A DNA stretch of 64,000 nucleotides, taken from positions 1-64,000 of the forward strand of contig NZ_JAGMTU010000011.1 in NCBI RefSeq assembly GCF_023703415.1, written 5' to 3'. Under the pieces are notes generated by a model. That model made no database searches. It was not told the DNA's origin and was given only the letters and a program-made list of their open reading frames with translations. Source of the stretch: Microbacterium sp. USTB-Y (GTDB taxonomy: Bacteria; Actinomycetota; Actinomycetes; Actinomycetales; Microbacteriaceae). The translations under genes were made by a program, and so were the position numbers. Numbering within the stretch: position 1 is the stretch's first letter; each line of letters opens with the position of its first letter. This document shows positions 1-7,871 of this stretch, piece by piece.

Positions 1-111
1 GTCTTTCTGTGTGAGTTCTTGGTCGTTCTCACTGACCATCGCACGATGGCTCACCCCGTCGCGGTCACGACGCCGCGGGCCCGAAAGACCACCACCCCGC
101 GGGACTCCAGG

Positions 112-184
112 CCCGGTAGCCGGGGAACGACTGGGCCCGGCCGGTGAAACCATGCGCCCACTCGGTGAGATCGTCCAGCCGCCC
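112..184 (-). pseudogene. 73-bp fragment of an ABM-domain membrane protein gene
   Basis: These 73 bases are identical to 24604-24676, near the 5' end of the intact ABM-domain gene at 24176-24730. The match stops exactly where the first insertion sequence begins at 184 and ends abruptly on the other side at 112. Bases 1-111 show no recognisable gene. The fragment is a remnant of a duplicated gene cut by the insertion element or by recombination at it. Confidence 0.8.
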
Positions 185-262
185 CCTGTGCGTCAGGATG
201 GGGTGAGACACCAGCACTGCTGACCTTCGCACTGCACGGGGCGAGAACGGACCAATACTGAG

Positions 263-667
263 ATGACGATGACGGTTGCTGACGTCGGCACCGATGATGG
301 GGCTATGGCTCCTCGTGCTGACCGGCCCAAGAGGCGGACGTTCACCGCCGAGTTCAAAGCGGCGATCCTGGCCGAGTACGACGCCGCGGACCGCTCTGGG
401 CGTGGGGAGATCCTGCGCCGGGAGGGCCTGTACACCTCCCACATCATCGAGTGGCGCAAGGCCGCGGCCGCCGGCTCGCTGTCCGGGCTGGGCAGCAAGC
501 CGCGGGACCGGCGCGAGCGGGAGCTGCAGGCGCTACGGGCCCGGGCGGAGAAGGCCGAGGCCGAGCTGGCCAAGACCAGGGCGGCGCTGGACCTGATGGG
601 AAAAGCACACGCGCTCTTGGAGACGCTCTCCGAGAGCGCGGACAAGCCGCCGCGGTCGCCGCGGTGA
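263..667 (+). CDS. IS3-family transposase OrfA, copy 1
   Basis: A 134-residue OrfA. The N-terminal half (about residues 25-75) is a transposase helix-turn-helix beginning RRTFTAEFKAAILAEYD. The second half is an Ala/Glu-rich helix (about 80-120) of the leucine-zipper type that multimerises OrfA. The family uses OrfA to bind the terminal repeats and to restrain transposition when made alone. The frame overlaps orfB, and a -1 slippery heptamer lies at 598-604. Identical to the copy at 9240. Confidence 0.92.
   Translation: MTMTVADVGTDDGAMAPRADRPKRRTFTAEFKAAILAEYDAADRSGRGEILRREGLYTSHIIEWRKAAAAGSLSGLGSKPRDRRERELQALRARAEKAEAELAKTRAALDLMGKAHALLETLSESADKPPRSPR
598..604 (+). other. -1 ribosomal frameshift heptamer G GGA AAA, copy 1
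   Basis: In the orfA frame the codons read ATG GGA AAA GCA, giving a perfect X XXY YYZ heptamer. Slipping back one base enters the long orfB frame, so a fused OrfAB transposase of about 467 residues would be made. The equivalent site in copy 2 is 9575-9581. Confidence 0.75.
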
Positions 668-1665
668 TCAACCCGGCCGTCGACGGGCTGGCCGAGCACG
701 TCGGCACCGCGGCTGCGTGCGCGCTGCTGGGTCGCTCCCGCGCCAGTCACTACCGGGCCAAGAACCCGCCACCGCCACGTCCACGGACACCGCGGCCGGC
801 ACCGGCGAACAAGCTGTCCGCCGCCGAGCGGGCCCACGTGCTGGCCGTGTTGACCAGCCAGCGGTTCGCGGACAAGTCGGTCGCCCAGGTCTGGGCCACG
901 CTGCTGGACGAGGGCACCTACCTGTGCTCGATGTCCACGATGCACCGGATCCTGCGCGAGCACGACATGGCCGGGGAACGGCGCCGGCAGGCGAGCCACC
1001 CGCCCCGGACCCGGCCCGAGCTCGTCGCGACGGCGCCGGGGCAGGTGTGGAGTTGGGACATCACAAAGCTCAAGGGGCCGGAGCGGGGCGTGTACTACGA
1101 CCTGTACGTCGTGCTCGACATCTTCTCCAGGTTCGTCGTGGGCTGGACCATCGCGGCCCGCGAGGACGCCGAGATCGCCAAGAACCTGCTCGAGCACGCC
1201 ATGGGCATCCATGGCGTGCCGGAGGCGATCCACGCCGACCGCGGGACCTCGATGACCTCCAAACCGGTCGCTCAGCTGCTCGTCGACCTCGGGGTGGCCA
1301 GGTCGCACTCCCGCCCGCACGTGTCGAACGACAACCCTTACAGCGAGGCGGCGTTCAAGACGCTGAAGTACGCCCCGGTCTTCCCCGAGCGCTTCGGGTC
1401 CCTGGCCGACGCCGGCGCGTTCGCCGAGCAGTTCTTCGCCTACTACAACCACGAGCACCGCCACTGCGGGATCGGGCTGCACACCCCCGCCAGCGTCCAC
1501 TTCGGCACCGCCGGGCAGGTCCGCGCCCAGCGCCAGGCCACCCTGGACGCGGCCTACGCCGCCCGTCCCGAGCGCTTCGGCCACCGCCGACCCCAGGCGC
1601 CCAAGCTGCCCGAGGCCGCCTGGATCAACCAGCCCTCACAGGAGGCCCTCATACAGACCGCCTGA
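664..1665 (+). CDS. IS3-family transposase OrfB (DDE), copy 1
   Basis: OrfB carries the rve/DDE integrase core. Visible acidic motifs are WSWDITKLK, IHADRGTSM and NPYSEAAFKTLK, in the order and spacing of the catalytic D, D, E. A HTH_21-type segment precedes the core (SMSTMHRILREHDM). The open frame extends upstream to 451 so it can be entered by frameshifting at 598-604; a GTG at 664 is the first plausible independent start. Identical to the copy at 9641-10642. Confidence 0.9.
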   Translation: MINPAVDGLAEHVGTAAACALLGRSRASHYRAKNPPPPRPRTPRPAPANKLSAAERAHVLAVLTSQRFADKSVAQVWATLLDEGTYLCSMSTMHRILREHDMAGERRRQASHPPRTRPELVATAPGQVWSWDITKLKGPERGVYYDLYVVLDIFSRFVVGWTIAAREDAEIAKNLLEHAMGIHGVPEAIHADRGTSMTSKPVAQLLVDLGVARSHSRPHVSNDNPYSEAAFKTLKYAPVFPERFGSLADAGAFAEQFFAYYNHEHRHCGIGLHTPASVHFGTAGQVRAQRQATLDAAYAARPERFGHRRPQAPKLPEAAWINQPSQEALIQTA

Positions 1666-1698
1666 CGGAATCTGTCTCACCCGCCTTGACACTTTCCG

Positions 1699-1845
1699 GA
1701 AGACCACGGCCTGCTCACTCGCACCGTCTACCCCGAGGTTCCCGCTCGCGTGGAGTACGAACTTACTGACCTCGGACACAGCGCAGCCGCCCCGTTGAAG
1801 CATCTGCGCGACTGGGTTGAACACAACGTCGGAACCGACCAGTAG
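1699..1845 (+). pseudogene. C-terminal fragment of an HxlR-family regulator
   Basis: Directly after the insertion sequence, 48 codons stay open to a TAG at 1843-1845. They read as the end of an HxlR winged helix: the wing signature GLLTRTVYPEVPARVEYELT followed by a helix containing LKHLRDWVEHN. HxlR proteins are about 110-150 residues, so the recognition helix and everything before it are gone. No start codon or promoter remains. Confidence 0.85.
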
Positions 1846-2329
1846 CGACCCCCTCGGCGCTACATCGAGCCAGGAGTCCCGGCCTCCGCGTAATACCGCG
1901 TCAACACAGACGAGGCGTCGCGGTCGCCGTCACCGGACACGACAGAGTTCAGCAGGTACCGGTACCCGTCACCGGTCGTCATCACCCTAATTGATAACGT
2001 CACACCTAGAAGGTGCGAAGTAACCGACGCGCGAGCACAGGAGCGCTTCTGTCATTTCGAAGGCGAGACTTCGCGCGATTGGGATTCGCCGGGCCATCCT
2101 TCTTCTCTTTCGTCGAACGTCACCGCAACACCGTGTCGCTGGGGTTCGTGAAATCTTCTTCCGGAAGCGAAACCCAGGTACTGCGCCATGAGGAACTCGC
2201 CGCAGCGATGCACAGGCGTTCGACAGTTCGGTCGCACGAACCGATCGTTTGTTAACGGACGGCACTGTACGTCGATCGAAAGTCGCGCCGACACCCCCTG
2301 CGAATTCGCGTCGCGGGATAGTTTGCCAG

Positions 2330-2802
2330 GATCCGGCGATCAGCGTGGTGCGCATCAAGGAGGTGCGCAGCGGCCTCAGCACGAGGAGCCTGCCCGCGAG
2401 GCCGACCACCCCGCCCCTAGGAACGGTAGGAGTGCGACGTCGGGGCGAGCTGGGGGCCACCCCCCCGAGACCGAAAGTAGCACCGCAGCGACGATAAGCG
2501 CCACGCCAACCAGGGTGGTCGTCAGCTCCCCGACCAACGAACCGATCCATCCGCGTTCCTGGAGGTCTCGGAACATCCTTATGCTCAGCCCGAACGTTCC
2601 GTTCGAGCTGCGAACCGATCGTCTCGATGCGTCGTGGCAGACGCCTCAGCTGTCCACCGATGACCTGGAGTTGCACGCGGCCGTCGGCGAACATCTCCCT
2701 TGAGTCCATCGCCAGACGTATGAAATGAGGAGTTCGAGCAAGGGCCCGATCGACCAAGTCGTAGTCGGCAACGAGCTGGCACAGCGTTCCCTCGAGTGAC
2801 AC
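2330..2802 (-). pseudogene. Frameshifted C-terminal fragment, possibly ABC1/UbiB-type kinase-like protein
   Basis: Read leftward, one frame gives a helical segment (LVDRALARTPHFIRLAMDSR, then an IGGQLRRLPRRIE stretch). A second frame continues with a membrane-like segment (GELTTTLVGVALIVAAVLLS) and the first frame resumes with LLVLRPLRTSLMRTTLIAG. The order, a charged linker followed by a C-terminal transmembrane hairpin, resembles the end of actinobacterial ABC1/UbiB proteins, but the match is by eye. Two frame changes make it non-functional. The rest of 1846-2883 shows no recognisable gene. Confidence 0.4.
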
Positions 2803-2883
2803 GAAGGAAACGACTGGCGTTCTCCTCCGCTGTTGGGGACGTCGGGTCGGCTGAAATAATGGCCGGGACGATACGGTGGCGAG

Positions 2884-3798
2884 TCAGAGCGCCGTGATCC
2901 ACCGCGCGATCTCGTCAGCGATCTCGTCGCTATTGTCTTCGACCATCAGCATGTGGCCGTTCCCAGCGAGAAGAGGCAGTTCGGACGACCAGAAGGTGAC
3001 GGCGGCGCCCTGATCGGTGAGCCAGGCCACGATGTCCTGATCCAGCTGCGAGGGGTGGTCGGTATCGGCTCCACCCGTGAAGACGAGAATCGGCTTGTTC
3101 GTGAACGCGTCGGTCGGCCCGATCCTCATTTGGCTCCCACCGATGTTCTGACGCTGATAAAGCATCCGGGCCGGGATCGGCCGAAGGGTGCGGCGGAACA
3201 CCTCGATGCACTCGCGGGGGAACCGCCGGCTGGGTCCGATGGCCTTGTCGTTCACGAAGGCGCTTGTGGGTTCCCAGAAACCCATCTTCGGGATGGTCCA
3301 GTCGATGGCCGCTCCACGGATGGAGACCTCCTGGTCGGACTCCCTCACGATCTCGGGCACCGCCTGTATATTTCCAGGCGGGCCCGGAGCGACGGCTACG
3401 AGCCCGTCGATGAGATCGCCATGCGTCTCTAGGAGGCGGAAGCCAATCGGACCTGCCATCGAGTGCACGACCAGCACGACGTTCCGGCCGAGACCAGAGA
3501 GGAACACGCCCATCCCTCGGCACACGCTCTCATAGTCCAGCCGCGCAGACGCCGCACGATCATCGACGTGTTGGGCCGCCTCATAGGACAACCCCAGCCA
3601 GTCCACCACCAGCACACCGTAGCCAAGCGATACGAATCGTGCCGCCCAGCCCTGTCGGCCGTCGGGCGTCTCGAGATAGTACTCGTTCGAGGCACCACCC
3701 CCGTGCACGAGGACGATCCACCGAGCAGGCGCACCCGACGGCGCCAGTTCGGTGTACGAGATCGGCGCGACGTCGTCTGGGCGTGAAATCGAATCCAT
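2884..3798 (-). CDS. Alpha/beta hydrolase, TPDGR type (cluster 1)
   Basis: A 304-residue cytoplasmic alpha/beta hydrolase. VHGGG near residue 31 forms the oxyanion loop, the nucleophile elbow is HSMAG with Ser113, and the catalytic His lies in GNGHML near the C terminus. The ETPDGRQGWA stretch is typical of a hydrolase group that takes bulky esters; the substrate is unknown. The ATG at 3798 is chosen because GGGGA precedes it; an ATG at 3822 would overlap the upstream hydrolase. It is the last gene of the leftward cluster and has a paralogue at 32016-32930. Confidence 0.85.
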   Translation of the reverse strand: MDSISRPDDVAPISYTELAPSGAPARWIVLVHGGGASNEYYLETPDGRQGWAARFVSLGYGVLVVDWLGLSYEAAQHVDDRAASARLDYESVCRGMGVFLSGLGRNVVLVVHSMAGPIGFRLLETHGDLIDGLVAVAPGPPGNIQAVPEIVRESDQEVSIRGAAIDWTIPKMGFWEPTSAFVNDKAIGPSRRFPRECIEVFRRTLRPIPARMLYQRQNIGGSQMRIGPTDAFTNKPILVFTGGADTDHPSQLDQDIVAWLTDQGAAVTFWSSELPLLAGNGHMLMVEDNSDEIADEIARWITAL

Positions 3799-3814
3799 AG
3801 CTTCCCCAGGCCTG

Positions 3815-4537
3815 TTAGGCAATGACGGCGTCGAGGGCCCGTGCGAGCCTCTCCGGATGCGTGAGCATCACCAAATGGCTTCCGTCGATCTCGATCGTGC
3901 GCGGACTATCAAGCCGCCCGGCCGCGGCCTGGTAGATCTCAGCGGGAACGGCCTGGTCCTGAGCGAGGAACACATAACTTGACGGGATGCTGCTCGCCCA
4001 GAACCGGTCGAGGCGGATCGGCTCATCGGACCAGCCTGCCGGCGATGGGACGAGCCTCGGCTCGAGCGCGGCGAGCTGCTGCTGCTCGAACGGGGACATG
4101 TCCTGCATCATCGCGGCCCAGAGCTCAGGCGGCATGACCATGGTGTTGTCGTCGGACTGACTCGCAAGCGCCTTCATCGCTGCGACCAACGGATCGGGGA
4201 ACACGTCGTTAATGCTCTCGCCGTCGCGCAGCACCCAGGCGTCGACGAAGACGACCCGGCCGATGCGCTCGGGCATCGCCTCAGCGACGAGTTGGATGAG
4301 CGGACCTCCGCCGCTATGACCGACGAGCACGATGTCGAGCTGGGTGAGCTCTCTTACCTGATCGATCAGATCGCGCGCCATCATGCTCATCGTGACGCCG
4401 GAGCGGTCCACGTCACCGTCTTCGAGACCGCGCAGCGTCGGCGCGATCACCTCGTGCCCCATTCTGCGCAATTCGTCGGCGACGCCGTCCCACGCCCAGC
4501 CGCCTACCCATCCGCCGTGCACCAGTACGATCTGCAT
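3815..4537 (-). CDS. Alpha/beta hydrolase, methyl-esterase/hydroxynitrile-lyase type (cluster 1)
   Basis: A 240-residue hydrolase starting MQIVLVHGGW, with the nucleophile in GHSGGG (Ser75) and the catalytic His in GSHLVML near residue 219. This shape matches small esterases such as the plant methyl-salicylate esterase group and many bacterial relatives. The start follows AGAGGA with good spacing. It precedes the TPDGR hydrolase by 16 bases, suggesting co-transcription, and the pair is repeated at 32016-33640. A role in releasing an aromatic acid from an ester is inference. Confidence 0.85.
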   Translation of the reverse strand: MQIVLVHGGWVGGWAWDGVADELRRMGHEVIAPTLRGLEDGDVDRSGVTMSMMARDLIDQVRELTQLDIVLVGHSGGGPLIQLVAEAMPERIGRVVFVDAWVLRDGESINDVFPDPLVAAMKALASQSDDNTMVMPPELWAAMMQDMSPFEQQQLAALEPRLVPSPAGWSDEPIRLDRFWASSIPSSYVFLAQDQAVPAEIYQAAAGRLDSPRTIEIDGSHLVMLTHPERLARALDAVIA

Positions 4538-4560
4538 TGATCATCCTCTTCGCATATTTA

Positions 4561-4573
4561 TCTGCTGAGCAGA
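4561..4573. promoter_or_regulatory. Candidate IclR operator upstream of the hydrolase pair
   Basis: TCTGCTGAGCAGA is a perfect inverted repeat (TCTGC-TGA-GCAGA) 24 bases upstream of the 4537 start codon. The same TTCTGC/GCAGAA half-sites recur at the regulator start 25621-25635, at 33700-33717 and, rearranged, at 31169-31183. Binding by the IclR protein is inferred. Confidence 0.5.
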
Positions 4574-4698
4574 ACTTGTTCCTAACTAGAAGACACAATA
4601 GCTTGCGCGGCGCCAACAGTCCAGCATGGCTCGAGCTCTCTTCAGAACGCGCCGAACGACCCCTGCACCAGGTCGCAGGGGAAAGAGACGACGAGCCT

Positions 4699-5483
4699 TC
4701 AGGAGGTCAGGTCGGCCAGACGTACGGCTGCCTCATCGAGGAGTGCGACGAGGGTCTTCACCTTGCGGGGAGGCAAGCGGAACACCGGGGCAGATGCGTT
4801 GATCGCCAACCGCAGCCCGCTCGCCGAGGGAACGGCCACGGCCACCGAGGCCACGCCCTCCTCGCTCTCCTCCCGGTTCGTTGCATAGCCCTGCTTCGCG
4901 ACAAGATCCAGTTGTGCGAGGAGCTCGGTCTTGGTACGGATCGACTGCGGAGTCACCTGTGAGAGTTGCTCGTCGGGGTAGAGACGGTCCAATTGTTCTC
5001 GCGGGAGCTGCGCCAGGAGAACCTTTCCCGTGGAGGTGCAATGGGCCGGCATCTCCTTGCCCAACCGTGAAGCGACTCGCACCGCCGTCGTCGGTTCCGA
5101 GACTGCGAGAAAGCGAGTGGAGTTGCCGTCGAGCGTGCCGAGGTGAACCGTCTCGCCGGCTTGGTGGCTGAGTTCCTCGAGGATCGGTTGCACGATCTGC
5201 GGGATGTCCATCTTTCTCAGCACCGAGAAGGCGATCGTGGTCAACGACGGCCCTGGCCCGTATGTCTTCGTTCGCGGGTCTTGCCGCACGAATCCTCGCC
5301 ATTGAAGCATCGCGAGGATGCGATGCGCCGTTGAGGTCGCGACACCCAGGTGCTTGCTGGCGTCCGTCAGTCGAAGTTCGTTCTTCTCACCGAGCAGGAG
5401 CAGGAGTTTCAGGGCATTGTCGACCGACTCGATCGGTATTGCGGAGCCGCATCGACTCCGTCGGCTGCTCTATTTCTCTGCAC
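4699..5483 (-). pseudogene. IclR-family regulator with a one-base frameshift (cluster 1)
   Basis: The product would be a close homologue of the intact IclR at 25628-26410, with an N-terminal winged helix (LRLTDASKHLGVATSTAHR) and the C-terminal effector domain (HCTSTGKVLLAQLPREQLDR). Near 5436 it reads CAATACCGATC where the intact copy has CAGTATCCGATC: one C is missing, so the reading frame starting at GTG 5483 runs into an early stop. The rest of the frame is open but has no start codon before the helix-turn-helix. Either the gene is dead or there is a sequencing error. Confidence 0.8.
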
Positions 5484-5551
5484 AACAGAAACTGTATCGT
5501 TCCTGCCGGCCCTCAGGGCCGCCATCAAGGGCAAGGCGATCCCGTCCAGGT

Positions 5552-6763
5552 CTATCCGGACGCCGATTCGAGCAGCCGGCCCAGTCGTACACGAACGTCG
5601 GAAAGCGACGATCCCGCTGCGATGGACCGGCGGACTTCGACGAGAGCGCGGGGCCAATTCAGTACCACTGCCCCGTCGAATGACAGACCATTCTGAGAGT
5701 ACAGAGACGCGATCCGGTCGGGTGTTCGAGGGTCCGTCACCATCTCGGGGTTGACTGCCGTCGTGCGACCGACGATGTGCAGCTTCCAGTTGAACTGGTC
5801 ACTCCAGACATACTCGACAGGCAGATATGAGCGTCGGTCGTCGGGATGAGCGATGTTGTGCGCGACACAGCGCGCCTGGTCGACCGCATTCGTCCAGTGC
5901 TCAAGACGGGTGAGATCGCCGCGAACCGGATGCCGCCACCGCGCAACATCGCCGATCGCATGGATTTCCGGGGCGCCGAGTGCCGTGAGGAATTCGTCGC
6001 AGACGAGACCGTCGTCGATCTCGAGCCCTGAGTCCTCGAGCCATTCGACGTTCGGCACTGCCCCGATGCCGATGACGACGACATCACCGTGGAGCTCGGA
6101 ACCGTCATCCAGGAGCACGCGGAAGTCTCCCTTCGCACCGTCGATCTGCGCGACCGTCCGTCCGAGAACCGCATGTACGCCATGCCGGGAGTGCTTCTGC
6201 GAGAAGAGGGCGCCAATCTCGTCACCGAGCCGGCGTGACATCAGGTCGCGTGTCGCCGAGACCAGGGTGACATCGACTCCGAGCCCAAGAGCGGTCGCGG
6301 CGACCTCGGCGCCGATGAAGCCCGCTCCGATGACGATGATCCTGCGATCGGGAACTAGCTCGGCGCGCAGCCGGTCTGCGTCGTCGAGTGTCCGCAGCAC
6401 ATGGATTCCCTCGCCTTCACCCCACGGCGACGGCCGCGCGCGGACGCCGGTCGCCACCACGAGGTCATCGAAGCCGACCCGCCGTCCATTCGCCAGCCGG
6501 AGCTCCGACAACGCACGGTCCAGACCTACCGCCGGCACACCGAGACGAAGGTCGATGTTAAGCTCGAGCGCCTCCGCCGCCGTGAGGAGCGTGACCTCGG
6601 CTGCACCTGCACCGACGAGGTATCCCTTCGACAGCGGCGGCTTGTCGTAGGGCAGCACGGGCTCGGAGCCGATGAGCACAACGTCTCCGCGATACCCCTC
6701 TGCCCGAAGCGCCTGCGCGGCCCGTACCCCCGCGATCGACGCACCGACAATCGCTGTCGTCAT
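5552..6763 (-). CDS. Ferredoxin reductase of ring-hydroxylating dioxygenase (cluster 1)
   Basis: A 403-residue FAD/NAD(H) flavoprotein of the class that passes electrons from NADH to a dioxygenase ferredoxin. The FAD motif IVGASIAGVRAAQAL is at the N terminus, the NAD motif VIGAGFIGAEVA is near residue 145, and the HAIGDVARW motif binds the flavin near residue 290. Its ATG overlaps the ferredoxin stop (ATGA at 6760-6763), indicating translational coupling. A paralogue lies at 27346-28584. Confidence 0.93.
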   Translation of the reverse strand: MTTAIVGASIAGVRAAQALRAEGYRGDVVLIGSEPVLPYDKPPLSKGYLVGAGAAEVTLLTAAEALELNIDLRLGVPAVGLDRALSELRLANGRRVGFDDLVVATGVRARPSPWGEGEGIHVLRTLDDADRLRAELVPDRRIIVIGAGFIGAEVAATALGLGVDVTLVSATRDLMSRRLGDEIGALFSQKHSRHGVHAVLGRTVAQIDGAKGDFRVLLDDGSELHGDVVVIGIGAVPNVEWLEDSGLEIDDGLVCDEFLTALGAPEIHAIGDVARWRHPVRGDLTRLEHWTNAVDQARCVAHNIAHPDDRRSYLPVEYVWSDQFNWKLHIVGRTTAVNPEMVTDPRTPDRIASLYSQNGLSFDGAVVLNWPRALVEVRRSIAAGSSLSDVRVRLGRLLESASG

Positions 6764-6957
6764 TCGTCTTCCACCCGGAGCGCGGAAACCGGGCAGCTGT
6801 TCGCCGCCTCGGTGACCCGTTTCCGGTCGGCCTCGTCGACCTCTGTTCTGAGCAGGATCACGACGCCGTCGTCATCGAGATCGAAATAGTCTCCCGCGGC
6901 CATGATGCAGTTGGCGTAGCCCTGACAGAGCCCGAGATCCGCTTTCACGACAGGCAT
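6760..6957 (-). CDS. 3Fe-4S ferredoxin (cluster 1)
   Basis: A 65-residue ferredoxin with Cys11, Cys17 (CQGYANC) and Cys55 (SCPVSAL). With only three cluster cysteines it should hold a 3Fe-4S centre, like P450 ferredoxins and the ferredoxins of actinobacterial phthalate 3,4-dioxygenases, rather than the Rieske 2Fe-2S type common in other dioxygenases. It lies between the small unknown protein and the reductase and is the expected electron carrier to the alpha subunit. Confidence 0.93.
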   Translation of the reverse strand: MPVVKADLGLCQGYANCIMAAGDYFDLDDDGVVILLRTEVDEADRKRVTEAANSCPVSALRVEDE

Positions 6958-6960
6958 GTG

Positions 6961-7287
6961 TCACTCCTCTCCTGCTTCTTCAGGCGTTATCTCAGGGAAC
7001 ATCGGTGCGAACGGTTGGGCGATCATGGCGGAGAACGTCGCCGTAGTCTGCCAGGTCAGCGCCTCGAGCTCGAGCGGATCGAGAGCGACCCACTGCCCGG
7101 ATCGCGGCGACTCGATCAGGAGCCGGGAGCCGTTGCGTGTCTCCACGCGAGATACCCGGATCTCCGAGAACTCATTGGCGATCGAGATCGGAGCCCCTAC
7201 CCGCTGGTCTTCGAGCCGCTGACGTTCGTCTGCTGCTGCGATGGCCGCGATGCGGTCGTCCTCTTCGCCTTCCCATTCGAGTTTCAT
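6961..7287 (-). CDS. Small conserved protein of the dioxygenase operon, unrecognised (cluster 1)
   Basis: 108 residues, not assignable to a family by eye. The central part is conserved with the 104-residue protein at 28795-29109: ANEFSEI-V-RVET-NG-RLLI, then GQW-A-DP-ELEALTWQTT, then PMFPE. It has no cysteine or membrane segment and looks like a small soluble beta-rich protein. Its ATG overlaps the beta-subunit stop by four bases. Its fixed position between the beta subunit and the ferredoxin in both clusters suggests a part in the dioxygenase, perhaps an accessory or third subunit. Confidence 0.8.
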   Translation of the reverse strand: MKLEWEGEEDDRIAAIAAADERQRLEDQRVGAPISIANEFSEIRVSRVETRNGSRLLIESPRSGQWVALDPLELEALTWQTTATFSAMIAQPFAPMFPEITPEEAGEE

Positions 7288-7871
7288 AGGAAGATCGCCA
7301 GATTCTGTGTGCGCAAGACCGACTCGTCGACCGTGATGGTTCGGCGTGCGAGCTGCAACCCGCCGCCGACACGTCGCAGAACGTCTTCGCGGCCGGCCGA
7401 GATCACCGCGGGCTCGTGCACGTCGCCGCGACTGCGGAAAAGAAGCACCGCAGAATCGACGACGACCTCGCCCGGGACGTCGCTCTCGAAGGTGCGCACG
7501 TTCGTGACGAAGTGACGGAGCCGGGAGGGCGGATCCTCTGTCCAGGCGTGTTCCGTGAGGAAGCGGGCGACCCGCCGGCTCAGGGAGTACTTGTTCTCGT
7601 CCCAATGCGCCATGCCCGGAGACGTCGAGTACCCGGCGCCGAGCGCGGTAGTGACCTGCACGGGCATGATGTAGTGCACATCGTCGGCGATGAGGTCGAG
7701 CCAGTCCTCGTACCGCTGCTCGTCGAGGATGTATGCCTCTTCGACGAGCCACCTGTGCGTCTCCAGATGCAGGCCGTCCGAGAACGACAACGAACTCCCC
7801 ACCCGCGTGGCTTTGGTCGTATGTGCTCCGAGCGGCGACTCTTTCAGTCGAACCCAGCGCGCCTCGGTCAT
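7284..7871 (-). CDS. Aromatic ring-hydroxylating dioxygenase beta subunit (cluster 1)
   Basis: 195 residues with the NTF2/SnoaL-like fold of dioxygenase beta subunits: FLTEHAWTEDPPSRLRHFVTNV and the C-terminal DESVLRTQNLAIFL are typical. Its ATG at 7871 overlaps the alpha-subunit stop (ATGA), so the two subunits are coupled. Beta subunits are structural and help set substrate range. The copy at 29106-29699 is closely similar. Confidence 0.93.
   Translation of the reverse strand: MTEARWVRLKESPLGAHTTKATRVGSSLSFSDGLHLETHRWLVEEAYILDEQRYEDWLDLIADDVHYIMPVQVTTALGAGYSTSPGMAHWDENKYSLSRRVARFLTEHAWTEDPPSRLRHFVTNVRTFESDVPGEVVVDSAVLLFRSRGDVHEPAVISAGREDVLRRVGGGLQLARRTITVDESVLRTQNLAIFL

Larger units (their letters stand above)
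184..1698 (+). mobile_element. IS3-family insertion sequence, copy 1
   Basis: This 1515-bp element is identical to 9161-10675. Its limits are where the two copies stop matching. The ends are imperfect inverted repeats: the left end contains GTCAGGATGGGGTGAGAC and the right end, read inward, GTCAAGGCGGGTGAGAC. It carries orfA and orfB in the 0/-1 frame arrangement of the IS3 family. The left flank is a fragment of an ABM-domain gene and the right flank a fragment of an HxlR regulator, so no single target gene can be rejoined across it and no target-site duplication is evident. Confidence 0.93.

Noticed and set aside
193..1584. Long leftward open frame (463 codons) opposite the transposase genes, repeated at 9170-10561
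   Set aside because: It is the antisense shadow of orfA/orfB, a usual effect of high GC content; it has no family signature and no ribosome site.
1987..2802. A single intact 271-codon gene at 1987-2802
   Set aside because: The homologous segments lie in two different frames with a membrane segment in the second; the continuous frame includes stretches without protein-like composition. It is listed as a pseudogene instead.
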